Positions 36,524 through 46,571 of a stretch of DNA of 64,000 nt are shown one piece after another. Source of the DNA: Pseudomonadota bacterium (lineage in GTDB: Bacteria > Pseudomonadota > Gammaproteobacteria > Steroidobacterales > Steroidobacteraceae); assembly GCA_018240525.1 (NCBI GenBank), contig JAFEFN010000004.1:124001-188000 (forward strand). Direction: 5' to 3'. Every line of letters starts with the position of its first letter. The stretch's first letter is position 1. The notes under the pieces were generated by a model, which was given only the letters and a program-made list of their open reading frames with translations, was not told where the DNA came from and ran no database searches. The translations under genes were made by a program, and so were the position numbers.

Positions 36524-38616
36524 TCGACCCTCTCCAGCGGCAGCGTGAAGGCGAAGCGCGTGCGCCCGGCGTGGGTGCGCTCGAAACTCACCGCGCCGCC
36601 GTGCCGGTCGATGATGGAGCGCACCAGCCACAGCCCGAGACCGAGTCCGGCCGGCTCGGGCTCCTGGGCGCCGCGCCGGAATCGCGCGAACAGCTCGCCC
36701 TGGTCCGCGGCCGGCCCCGGCCCTTCATCCTCGACCCAGGCCCGCAGCACGGGACCCTCGGCGCGGGCGCCGATGCGCACGCCGCTGCCCTCGGGGGCGA
36801 ACTTGTTGGCGTTGGCGAGGAGATTGACGAACACCTGGGTGAGGCGGGTCTTGTCGGCGGTCACCTGCGGCAGGTCCGGCGGCAGCTCCACCAGCAACTG
36901 CTGGCCGCGCTGCGCGAGCAGCGAGCCGACCAGCGCCTGTGCATCCTCGATGATCTCGGCGATGCTGACGCTCTGGCGACGGATGGCCAGCTGGCCGGAC
37001 TCGATGCGCACGCTCTCGAGCAGGTTGTCGATGAGCTGCGTCAGGCGCAGCGTGCCGCGCTCGAGCGAGGACACCAGCGTGCGCAGCTGCGCCGGGCTCA
37101 TGCTGTCGAGCCCGGACAGCAGCAGCTCGATCGAGGCCAGCTGCGCGGCGAGCGGGGTGCGGAACTCGTGGCTGATGTTGGCGAGGATCGAGTCGCGCGC
37201 GCGGCGCACCGCCTCGAGCTCGGTCTCGTCGCGGATCACCTGCACCTGCATGCCATCGGCCTGTGCGGCACTGGTGATGACGGTGACGCGCGGCTCGCCG
37301 TGCGCGGCGCGCAGCATCTCGATGCTCTTGGTGCTGCCTTCCGCGCGTGCCTGCAGGATCGGGCAGCGCACTTCGCAGGGCCGGCGGCCGTTTTCCTCCT
37401 GGGGCCTGAGCACGTCGCCGCAGAACCGGCCGACGGCTTCCTCGGGGGTGACACCCAGCAGGCGCGCGGCCTGCGGGTTCAGGTAGCGGATCACGCGGTT
37501 CTTGTCGACCGCATACACCCCCTCGACGATGCCGCTCAGGACCGCCTGGGCCTCGGCCTCGCGGCGCCGCAGGGTGCCGGTGAGCTCGATGAGGTTGCGG
37601 CGCATCTCCTCCATCGTGCTGGCGAGGACCCCGATCTCGGCGGCGCCACCGGAAGGAATGGAAGCGGAGAAGTCCCCGGCGCTCAGCCGTCTGGCCGCGG
37701 CCGTGAGGGCGCGCACCGGACCTGCCACCCGCTGGCCGAGCAGCACGCCGGCGCCGACCGCCAGCACGGCGAGCAGCAGGGCCGCGATGAGCAGTTTGCG
37801 CTCCAGGTGCCGGGTCGGCGCATCCACCGCGCCGACCGGCAGGCGCGCCTCGATGAGCGCGATCGCCTCGCCGCTGGAGGCGAACACCGGTGCGCTGGCC
37901 GCGTAGGTCTCCTGGGCGTCGATGCGCATCACGGCGGAGCGCCCGTCGGCCAGGGCCGCCGCATACAGGGGCGTGAAGGCGTTGACCGCGCCGGCGGTGT
38001 AGGCACGGTAGTCGACGAGGTTGATCTGGGCGCCGACCTGCTGGCTGAGCGCCTGGGCCAGCTTCGCATCCAGCCGGCGCACCACGTACACCGCCAGGGC
38101 CCCGTCGCTCAGGGCGGCGCGTGCCCCGAGCAGCGGCACGTGCTCGGTCTGCGACAGGGCGAGGAAGCTACCCCCCTGCTCGGCGCCGGCGGTGACGATC
38201 TGCTCCCAGTCGAGCGGCGGCCCGGAGACGGCCATCACCGTCCGGCCGGAGATCACCGCACAGGCATCGACGTTGCCCACGTCGCACCAGTGGCGCAGGA
38301 ACGGCGGCAGGGCCTCGTTCTGTCCCTGCGCGAGCAGGCGCTGCAGGGTGGGGCGGTCCGCCAGGGCGCGGGCGGTCGCGTGCGCGTCCTCGCCGATGCG
38401 CCGCAGGTCCTCGCGCGCCGTGGTGACCGCCAGCTGCACGCGCGCCTTGCCCTGCTCGTCGGCCAGCTGGTGCAGCATGCCGCTCGCGTACCAGGCGATG
38501 CCGCCGCCGACCAGCAGCACGATGGCGCTCTGGATGGCGATCAGCCACCAGCCCACGCCGGTGCGCGCCGGGTCGGGCAGGTGCGCACGGAGCCAGGTTG
38601 TCAGGGAGCCGAACAC
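36520..38616 (-). CDS. Sensor histidine kinase with PAS domain, partner of the adjacent regulator
   Basis: This 698-residue membrane kinase has TM1 (about 22-41), a periplasmic sensor region (about 42-272) with C111 and C119, TM2 (about 273-294), HAMP (295-347), PAS (about 350-465), a HisKA domain with phospho-acceptor H483 (SHEFRTPL) and an ATPase domain (about 585-695: NLLANANKFAPEG, DEGPG, GLGLGLW). The PAS domain has a cluster of three cysteines (C399, C414, C418). The GTG start at 38616 lies 2 bases after the cysW stop, so it is encoded as part of the sulfate uptake operon. The signal is unknown; sulfate, redox state or phosphate-like anions are possible. Confidence 0.9.
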   Translation of the reverse strand: MFGSLTTWLRAHLPDPARTGVGWWLIAIQSAIVLLVGGGIAWYASGMLHQLADEQGKARVQLAVTTAREDLRRIGEDAHATARALADRPTLQRLLAQGQNEALPPFLRHWCDVGNVDACAVISGRTVMAVSGPPLDWEQIVTAGAEQGGSFLALSQTEHVPLLGARAALSDGALAVYVVRRLDAKLAQALSQQVGAQINLVDYRAYTAGAVNAFTPLYAAALADGRSAVMRIDAQETYAASAPVFASSGEAIALIEARLPVGAVDAPTRHLERKLLIAALLLAVLAVGAGVLLGQRVAGPVRALTAAARRLSAGDFSASIPSGGAAEIGVLASTMEEMRRNLIELTGTLRRREAEAQAVLSGIVEGVYAVDKNRVIRYLNPQAARLLGVTPEEAVGRFCGDVLRPQEENGRRPCEVRCPILQARAEGSTKSIEMLRAAHGEPRVTVITSAAQADGMQVQVIRDETELEAVRRARDSILANISHEFRTPLAAQLASIELLLSGLDSMSPAQLRTLVSSLERGTLRLTQLIDNLLESVRIESGQLAIRRQSVSIAEIIEDAQALVGSLLAQRGQQLLVELPPDLPQVTADKTRLTQVFVNLLANANKFAPEGSGVRIGARAEGPVLRAWVEDEGPGPAADQGELFARFRRGAQEPEPAGLGLGLWLVRSIIDRHGGAVSFERTHAGRTRFAFTLPLERVE

Positions 38617-38618
38617 GC

Positions 38619-39488
38619 TCAGCGCCGCCGGTATCCGGTGCGCTCGACCAGGGTCTTGATCACAAGCGTCACGGCGGCGAGCAGCGTGAGGAGGGAGGCG
38701 ACCGCGAAGGCGCCGACGAAATTGTACTCGTTGTAGAGGATCTCGATGTGCAGGGGCATGGTGTTGGTGAGTCCGCGGATGTGACCGGAAACCACCGATA
38801 CCGCACCGAACTCGCCCATGGCGCGCGCGTTGCACAGCACCATGCCGTACACCAGGCCCCAGCGCACTTTCGGCAGCGTGACGCGGAAGAAGGTCATCCA
38901 GCCCCCGGCCCCCAGGGTGATCGCCGCCTCCTCCTCGTTGTTGCCCAGCTGCTGCATGAGCGGGATCAGCTCGCGCGCCACGTACGGGAAGGTGACGAAC
39001 ATGGTGGCCAGCATGATGCCCGGCAGCGCGAAGATGATGCTCAGGTTGTGCTCCTGCAGCCAGACCCCGAACCAGCCGTGCAGACCGAACAGCAGCACGA
39101 AGATCATGCCGGAGATCACCGGCGAGATCGCCAGCGGCAGGTCGATCAGCGTTATCAGCACGCTCTTGCCCCGGAACTCGAACTTGGCGATCGCCCAGGC
39201 GGCCGCCAGGCCGAAGACGGTATTGACCGGCACCACGACCGCGGCCGTGATGAGGGTGAGGCGGATCGCCGCCAGCGTGTCCGGGTCGGCAAAGGCGTGC
39301 AGGTAGGCCTCGATCCCCCGCGACAGCGCCATGATGAACACGGTCGCCAGCGGCGCCAGCAGCACCGCGGCGATGAACAGCAGCGAGATGCAGATGAACA
39401 GCCAGCGCACGATGGCATTCGCCCAGGTGCGCTGTCCGGGGCGGCTGCTGTCGCCGACCAGGCTGCCGGTGATGGGAATGCCTGCCAT
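38619..39488 (-). CDS. cysW: Sulfate/thiosulfate ABC transporter permease CysW
   Basis: This 289-residue inner-membrane permease has six predicted helices. The ABC permease EAA loop is EEEAAITLGAGGWMTFFRVTLP, whose first part contacts the ATPase. ARAMGEFGAVSVVSG is characteristic of CysW (E. coli has the same stretch nearly identically). The ATG at 39488 shares one base with the cysT stop (TGATG). Confidence 0.95.
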   Translation of the reverse strand: MAGIPITGSLVGDSSRPGQRTWANAIVRWLFICISLLFIAAVLLAPLATVFIMALSRGIEAYLHAFADPDTLAAIRLTLITAAVVVPVNTVFGLAAAWAIAKFEFRGKSVLITLIDLPLAISPVISGMIFVLLFGLHGWFGVWLQEHNLSIIFALPGIMLATMFVTFPYVARELIPLMQQLGNNEEEAAITLGAGGWMTFFRVTLPKVRWGLVYGMVLCNARAMGEFGAVSVVSGHIRGLTNTMPLHIEILYNEYNFVGAFAVASLLTLLAAVTLVIKTLVERTGYRRR

Positions 39489-40320
39489 CAGCGTGCGATG
39501 CGGATCTGCAGCCGCCGCCCCCAGGCCTGGATCAGGTTGATGGCCAGCAGCATGACGAAGGAGATGACCAGCATCACCAGGCCCAGCGCCGCGGCACCGC
39601 GGTAGTCGAACTGTTCCAGGTGGATGACGATCAGGAGCGGGGTGATCTCGGTCTTCATCGGCAGGTTGCCGGCGATGAAGATCACCGAGCCGTACTCCCC
39701 GACCGCGCGCGCGAAGGACAGGGTAAACCCGGTCAGCAGCGCCGGCAGGACGGTCGGCAGGATGATGCGGCGGAAGGCGTAGAAGCGGCCGGCGCCGAGG
39801 GTCTCGGCCGCTTCCTCCATCTCGCGCTGCACCTCGAGCAGCGCCGGCTGCACGGCGCGCACGGTGAAGGGCATGCTGATGAGCGTCAGCGCCAGGGTCA
39901 CGCCCAGCCAGGTGTAGGCGACCTTGATGCCCAGTGGCTCGAGGTACTGGCCGATCCAGCCGTTCTGCGCGAACACCGTGGTGAGGGCGATGCCCGAGAC
40001 CGCCGTGGGCAGCGCGAAGGGCATGTCGATCAGCGCATCGATGAGCTTGCGGCCCGGGAACTCGTAGCGCACCAGCGTCCACGCGATGATGAAGCCGAAC
40101 ACCAGGTTGATCGATGCCGCCAGCAGCGAGGCGCCGAAGGACAGGCGGTAGGAGCCGAGTGCGCGCGGGCTGAGCACGGTGTGCCAGAAGTCGGCCCAGT
40201 GCATGGAGGTGGCTTCCAGCACCAGGGCGGCCAGCGGCAGCAGCACGATGGTGCTCAGGAACACCGTCGTGAACCCGAAGGTGAGCCCGAAGCCGGGCAG
40301 GATGCTGGGCTGACGGAAGC

Positions 40321-40324
<4 letters not shown>
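39488..40324 (-). CDS. cysT: Sulfate/thiosulfate ABC transporter permease CysT (CysU)
   Basis: This 278-residue permease has six predicted helices. DMPFALPTAVSG, TYTWLGV and the EAA loop EEAAETLGAGRFYAF are the CysT signatures. The GTG at 40324 overlaps the cysA stop by GTGA and gives the family N-terminus (SILPGFGLTFG); an ATG at 40357 would extend 11 residues into cysA and is less likely. With CysW it forms the heterodimeric sulfate channel. Confidence 0.94.
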
Positions 40325-42075
<1,751 letters not shown>

Positions 42076-42162
42076 GGCCGCCGATGCTACCGGGGCGGCG
42101 TGCGCAGCGTCAGTTCGGATGCGGTCGGGGGCCGGTCACAAACCGGTTACAGGCTCCCGTTC

Positions 42163-42429
42163 CTAGAGGAGCATCATGACCCCGTCGCAGGCCTGAAGCT
42201 CGGCGATGAGCGCCTCGATCTGCGCGCGGCTCTCGGCCACCAGGACGTAGGAGATGGAGACGTACTTGCCGTTGGCGCTGGGGCGCTCGGTGACCCGCTC
42301 GGCATCCAGGGCGGGCGCATGGCGCAGGACGATCGAGTGCACGCGCGCGCGAAAGCCGTCCTCCGGCCGGCCGACCACCTTCACCGGGTAGTCGGTCGGG
42401 AAGCTGAGCGGCGAGGGCGGCCCTACCAC
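42163..42429 (-). CDS. YbeD/DUF493 family protein
   Basis: This 88-residue ACT-like domain protein contains FPTDYPVKVVG at its start and the ISYVLVAESRAQIEALIAEL strand/helix, and ends with VMMLL, all as in YbeD. E. coli YbeD lies between dacA and lipB and is of unknown function, sometimes suggested to act in lipoate metabolism. The GTG at 42429 overlaps the aminotransferase stop by 7 bases. Here lipB and lipA are 8 kb away on the other strand. Confidence 0.88.
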   Translation of the reverse strand: MVGPPSPLSFPTDYPVKVVGRPEDGFRARVHSIVLRHAPALDAERVTERPSANGKYVSISYVLVAESRAQIEALIAELQACDGVMMLL

Positions 42430-43295
42430 GGGGTGCCCGCCAGCTCCTGCTTGTAGGCCTGCAGCTGCCCGTACACCCGGCGCCACAGCTCACCGGGGCG
42501 GCCCGTGCCGACCGGGTGGCCATCGAGTGCGGTCACGGCCTGCACCTCGCGCGTCGCGGCGGAGATCCACACTTCCTGCGCCCCGCGCAGCTGCGCCTCG
42601 CTGATGCTCGCGGTCCGGCAGGGCACGCCGCAGCGCTCGGCCATCTCCTCGACGACGCCGCGCGTCGTCCCGGGGAGGATGCGGCGCGAGTTCGGCGGCA
42701 TCAGCACCTCCCCGTCGAGCACGACGTGCACTGCCGCGGAGGAGGCCTCCATCAGCTCGCCGTCGCGCAGCAGGATGGTCTCGGCGCACCCGGCGTCGAC
42801 GGCCAGCTGCCGCAGCAGCACGTTGGCGAGCAGGGACACCGACTTGATGTCGCAGCGGGCCCAGCGGGTGTCCTCGGCGGTCACGCAGGCGACGCCCCTC
42901 TCGAGGGTCTCGGCGGTGGTGGTCGGCAGCGGCGCGCAGAAGGCGAACACGGTGCGCGCCACCACCGGCAGCGGTGCGTGGTTGCGACCATTTTCCGCCC
43001 CGCGCGTCACCTGCCAGTAGACGTACTGGTCACCGCCGCCGTTGCGCTCGACCAGCGTGCCGATGATCACCCGCCACTCGTCATCGCTGTGCGGGTCCTC
43101 CATGCGAATGCCCTCGAGGCTACGCCGCAGGCGGGCGCTGTGGGCGGCGAAGCGGAACGGCCGCCCGCCGTACACCGGCACCAGCTCGTAGACCCCGTCG
43201 GCATAGAGGAAGCCGCGGTCGAACGGGGAAACGCGCGCCTCTTCCAGGGGAAGGTAGGCGCCGTTCAGGTAGCACACCGGCAGCGGGGCAGCCAT
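42423..43295 (-). CDS. Class IV PLP aminotransferase, probable D-alanine aminotransferase
   Basis: This 290-residue fold-type IV PLP enzyme has SPFDRGFLYADGVYE near the N-terminus, the PLP lysine in DIKSVSLLANVL (about residue 151) and EASSAAVHVV (about 183-192), the D-amino-acid transaminase pattern. It interconverts D-alanine and D-glutamate with their 2-oxo acids. It lies between dacA, which releases D-alanine from peptidoglycan, and ybeD. A branched-chain or aminodeoxychorismate lyase role is less likely given the motifs but cannot be excluded. Confidence 0.85.
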   Translation of the reverse strand: MAAPLPVCYLNGAYLPLEEARVSPFDRGFLYADGVYELVPVYGGRPFRFAAHSARLRRSLEGIRMEDPHSDDEWRVIIGTLVERNGGGDQYVYWQVTRGAENGRNHAPLPVVARTVFAFCAPLPTTTAETLERGVACVTAEDTRWARCDIKSVSLLANVLLRQLAVDAGCAETILLRDGELMEASSAAVHVVLDGEVLMPPNSRRILPGTTRGVVEEMAERCGVPCRTASISEAQLRGAQEVWISAATREVQAVTALDGHPVGTGRPGELWRRVYGQLQAYKQELAGTPW

Positions 43296-43309
43296 GGTTC
43301 AGCCCGCGC

Positions 43310-44575
43310 TCAGCGGTGGAACCACAGCCGGATCGTATCGATCAGGCGTGTCCACCAGCCCCCGAGCACCACGTCCTGAAACGGGACGAGCGGCGCGCGC
43401 GCGATCACCGTGCCGGTGCTGTCCGTGACCGTGAACTCCCCGACCGGCTGGTTCGCCGCCAGCGGTGCGATCAGGGGCTCCTTGGCGAGCGTGGCCGCGG
43501 TCTTCAGGCTCGCCGACTGGCCGCGGGAGATGGTCGCGTAGACGTCGAAGGGCACGCCGACCGCGGCGAACTCGCTCGCCGACTTGTAGACACGCGGCTT
43601 GAGCACCGTGTCCCCGGCGGCCTTGATCTTGATGGTCTCGAAGTAGGTGTAGCCGTAGTTGAGCAGCGCGGCGCTGGCATCCTCGCGCGCCTTGATGCTC
43701 GGCGAGCCCATGACGACCGAGATCAGGCGCATGCCGTTGCGATTCGCGGACGTGGCCAGGCAATAGCCGGCGCTTTCGGTGTGGCCGGTCTTCAGGCCAT
43801 CCACGGACGGATCCTTGCCGAGCAGGCCGTTGCGGTTCTCCTGGTGGATGTTGTTCCAGAGGAACTCGCGCAGGCTGAACAGCGAGTAGTACTGCGGGAA
43901 CTGGCGGATGAGCGCCGCCGAGAGTACGGCGATGTCGTGCGCCGTGGAATAGTGGTTGGGCGAGGGCAGGCCGTCGGCATTCTCGAAGTTGCTGCCCTTC
44001 ATGCCGAGGCGCCTGGCGTACTCGTTCATCATCTGCGCGAAGGCCGCCTCGGTGCCGCCGACGCGCTCGGCGAGCGCGATGGTGGCATCGTTGCCGGACT
44101 GCACGATCATCCCCTTGATGAGGATGTCGACCGGTATCTGAGTGCCGACCTGCACGAAGGTGCGCGAGCCTTCGGCACGCCAGGCGTGCTCGGAGATGGT
44201 CACCATGTCGGTGAGCTTCAGGCGGTTCTCCTGCAGCGCGCTGAAGACCACGTAGGCGGTCATCAGCTTGGTGAGGCTGGCAGGCTCGGAGCGCTCGTCG
44301 GCCTGCGATGCGACGATGATGCGGCCACTGGAGAAGTCCATCAGCAGGTAGGAGCGCGCGTCGATCGGCGGCAGCTGCGGGATGAGCGAACCATCCGGGG
44401 CGCGCGTGGGCGGCGGCGGTGCCGCCGGGGCTGCCGGGGCCGCCGCGGTCTTCGCAGGCTTGGCCGCCACGTGCTTCCTGGCGGTGGCCTTGGTGTGGTG
44501 GGTCGAGGCCGGTGCGGAGCTGGTGACGAGCGCGAAAGCTGCGGCGAAGAGGAGGCCGAACAATGGGCGAAGCAC
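43310..44575 (-). CDS. dacA: D-alanyl-D-alanine carboxypeptidase (penicillin-binding protein 5/6 type)
   Basis: This 421-residue exported enzyme removes the terminal D-Ala from peptidoglycan stem peptides. It has a signal peptide (1-24), then a Lys/Ala/Pro-rich linker (about 25-65) not found in E. coli PBP5. The active-site motifs are S100-L-T-K103, S160-G-N and K262-T-G. A C-terminal beta domain (about 320-400) and an amphipathic tail that ends WWTRLIDTIRLWFHR anchor it to the membrane. A GTG at 44575 with AAGGAA upstream is preferred over the ATG at 44659, which would overlap rlpA. Confidence 0.93.
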   Translation of the reverse strand: MLRPLFGLLFAAAFALVTSSAPASTHHTKATARKHVAAKPAKTAAAPAAPAAPPPPTRAPDGSLIPQLPPIDARSYLLMDFSSGRIIVASQADERSEPASLTKLMTAYVVFSALQENRLKLTDMVTISEHAWRAEGSRTFVQVGTQIPVDILIKGMIVQSGNDATIALAERVGGTEAAFAQMMNEYARRLGMKGSNFENADGLPSPNHYSTAHDIAVLSAALIRQFPQYYSLFSLREFLWNNIHQENRNGLLGKDPSVDGLKTGHTESAGYCLATSANRNGMRLISVVMGSPSIKAREDASAALLNYGYTYFETIKIKAAGDTVLKPRVYKSASEFAAVGVPFDVYATISRGQSASLKTAATLAKEPLIAPLAANQPVGEFTVTDSTGTVIARAPLVPFQDVVLGGWWTRLIDTIRLWFHR

Positions 44576-44655
44576 GGTGCAGGATTCCTTCGAGTGGCCG
44601 GTCAAACCTAAGATTTTAACCCAAGCATGAGCGCCGCGGCCGACGATGCCGTGGC

Positions 44656-45492
44656 TCAATCGGTCGCCAGGCGCGCGTCGGGCATGCCGAGCGCGGCCAG
44701 CCGCGCGGCGAGCTGGTCAAAGTCGGCGACGCTTGCCACCGGACCCACCCGCAGGCGGTACAGGCGCGAGTGTCCCGGCACCGGCGGCAGCACGAATGCG
44801 CTGGCGAGCCCTGCGCCGTGCAGCTTCTCGAGCCCCCGCTGGGCGTTCTGCACCTCGGCGAAGGCCCCGGCCTGCACGTACAGCGCTGGCGGCGGGGAGG
44901 CCGCGCTGCGCGAGAGCTCATCCGGAACCCCCGGGGTGAGGGCACGCACTTCGACCAGGGTGGTTCCCTCGCGCAGCATGTCGAGCTTGGCGGCGGCGGT
45001 GTAGGACAGGTCGATGAGGCGGTTGGCGACGAAGGGGCCGCGGTCGTTGATGCGCACCACGATGCTGCGGCCGTTCTTAAGATTCGTGACGCGGGCGTAG
45101 CTCGGCAGCGGCAGCGTCTTGTGGGCCGCCGTCATGCCGTACATGTCGTAGGGCTCGCCGCTGGAGGTATTGCCGCCCTGGAACGTCGGCCCGTACCAGG
45201 AGGCCACCCCGCGCTCCAGGTAGCCACCCGCCGTGGGCAGCACGAAATAGCGCTGGCCGTAGACATCGTAGAAGGGCGGATTGCCGTGGGCGCTGCGCGG
45301 CTCGGCCCTGGGCACCGCATCCGGGATGGCATCGACGTTGAGCGGCGGTCCCGGGGTGGCGGCCGGCGGGTTTCGCGGCGCGGCAGGTCCGCTGATGAGC
45401 ACCGCAGGCTCGCTGGCCGGCCGGTGGCCGAGCGAGCAGCCGGCCAGGCCCAGGGCGCAGCACGCAGCCGTTGCGGTGCGCGCGAACCTCAC
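44656..45492 (-). CDS. rlpA: Septal-ring lytic transglycosylase RlpA with SPOR domain
   Basis: This 278-residue lipoprotein has the lipobox LAGC (C19), a disordered Pro-rich segment (about 35-75), a double-psi beta-barrel catalytic domain (about 90-190: GVASWYGPTFQGG, NGRSIVVRINDRGPF, RLIDLSYTAA) and a C-terminal SPOR domain (about 200-275, LYVQAGAFAE). SPOR binds denuded glycan at the septum; the barrel cleaves it. It overlaps mltB by ATGA. The mrdA-rodA-mltB-rlpA-dacA order is classical. Confidence 0.95.
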   Translation of the reverse strand: MRFARTATAACCALGLAGCSLGHRPASEPAVLISGPAAPRNPPAATPGPPLNVDAIPDAVPRAEPRSAHGNPPFYDVYGQRYFVLPTAGGYLERGVASWYGPTFQGGNTSSGEPYDMYGMTAAHKTLPLPSYARVTNLKNGRSIVVRINDRGPFVANRLIDLSYTAAAKLDMLREGTTLVEVRALTPGVPDELSRSAASPPPALYVQAGAFAEVQNAQRGLEKLHGAGLASAFVLPPVPGHSRLYRLRVGPVASVADFDQLAARLAALGMPDARLATD

Positions 45493-46571
45493 GAGGTCGT
45501 GGGTGCGGCGCCGTTCGCCGTCGCCGCTGGCGCTGCAGGCGGGGGAGTCGGCTCCGCGGGGGCAGGCGATGCGGCCGGGTTGTGCAGCTGCTGCACCACC
45601 GCCTGGGCCAGGTCGTGCACCGCCATGGCATAGCGCGGGCTGGTGTTGTAGCGCGTGATGACGAAGAAGTTGTGGAAGCCGACGCGGTAGGCCGGGCCGT
45701 CCTCCTGTTCGGCGGAGATGAGCAGCGCCGGGGTTTCCGGCGGCACGTCGACCTCGGTGCGGATGCCGCGGGCGGCGAGGGTGGCGACGGTCTCCTTGGG
45801 CTCCAGGTTGCGCGGGTCGACCTCGATGGGCGCCTCGGGGGCGATGCTGGCCTCGGCCAGCACCGGGGCGCCCGGTCGCCAGCCGGACTCGTGCAGGTAG
45901 TTGGCGACGCTGGCGATGACGTCGTCCCAGTCAGCCCACAGGTCGCGCACGTGGTCGCCATTGGCATCGATGGCGTAGTGGCGATAGCTCGAGGGCATGA
46001 ACTGGGGCGCCCCCATGGCGCCCGCATAGGAACCGGTGAGGGTGAGCGGGTCGAGCTTGTTCTCCCGGGCAAGGATCAGGAATTGCTCCAGTTCCTTGGT
46101 GAAATACACGTGCCGCGGCGGGTAGTCGAAGGCGAGCGTTGCCAGGGCATCGAGCACGCGGTAGTGCCCGGTGATGCGACCGTACTTGGTCTCCACCCCG
46201 AGGATGCCGACGATGTATTCCGGTGCGACCTGGTACTGCGCGGCGCTGCGCTCGAGCGCATCCTTGTGCTCGTTCCAGAATTGCACGCCCTGGGCGATGC
46301 GCTCGGCGGTCACGAAGTTCTCGCGGTACTGCCACCAGGGCGAGACCTTCTCCGCCGGGCGCTCCATGGCGGCGATGATCTTCGGTTGCGGCTGCGCCGC
46401 CTTCAGCAGCCTGCGCAGCTCCTTCTTGCTCATGCCATTGCGCGCCGCGACGTCGGTGATGAAGGAGGCGATCTCGGGTCGCCTGAGGTCGAAGGAATCG
46501 GCGGTGACGGGTTGCGCCAGCGCCGGGATGCACAGCAGCCCGGCCAGCAGCAGGAGGCGGGTGGGTTTCAA
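45489..46571 (-). CDS. mltB: Membrane-bound lytic murein transglycosylase B
   Basis: This 360-residue enzyme cleaves MurNAc-GlcNAc bonds with formation of anhydroMurNAc. The catalytic glutamate is E127 in GVETKYG. SYAGAMGAPQFMPSSY and DLWADWDDVIASVANYL are typical of the MltB/SLT-family 3 fold. The N-terminus is a signal peptide (about 1-24) without a lipobox, so it may be soluble or weakly anchored. The start is TTG at 46571, directly after the rodA TAG. The C-terminal 30 residues are Ala/Pro-rich. The anhydro-muropeptides it generates feed the recycling to which AmgK-MurU belongs. Confidence 0.93.
   Translation of the reverse strand: MKPTRLLLLAGLLCIPALAQPVTADSFDLRRPEIASFITDVAARNGMSKKELRRLLKAAQPQPKIIAAMERPAEKVSPWWQYRENFVTAERIAQGVQFWNEHKDALERSAAQYQVAPEYIVGILGVETKYGRITGHYRVLDALATLAFDYPPRHVYFTKELEQFLILARENKLDPLTLTGSYAGAMGAPQFMPSSYRHYAIDANGDHVRDLWADWDDVIASVANYLHESGWRPGAPVLAEASIAPEAPIEVDPRNLEPKETVATLAARGIRTEVDVPPETPALLISAEQEDGPAYRVGFHNFFVITRYNTSPRYAMAVHDLAQAVVQQLHNPAASPAPAEPTPPPAAPAATANGAAPTTS

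Noticed and set aside
38617..38835. An upstream extension of the histidine kinase gene by 73 codons
   Set aside because: It would overlap cysW almost entirely in another frame; the GTG at 38616 directly after the cysW stop gives a normal N-terminus before the first membrane helix.
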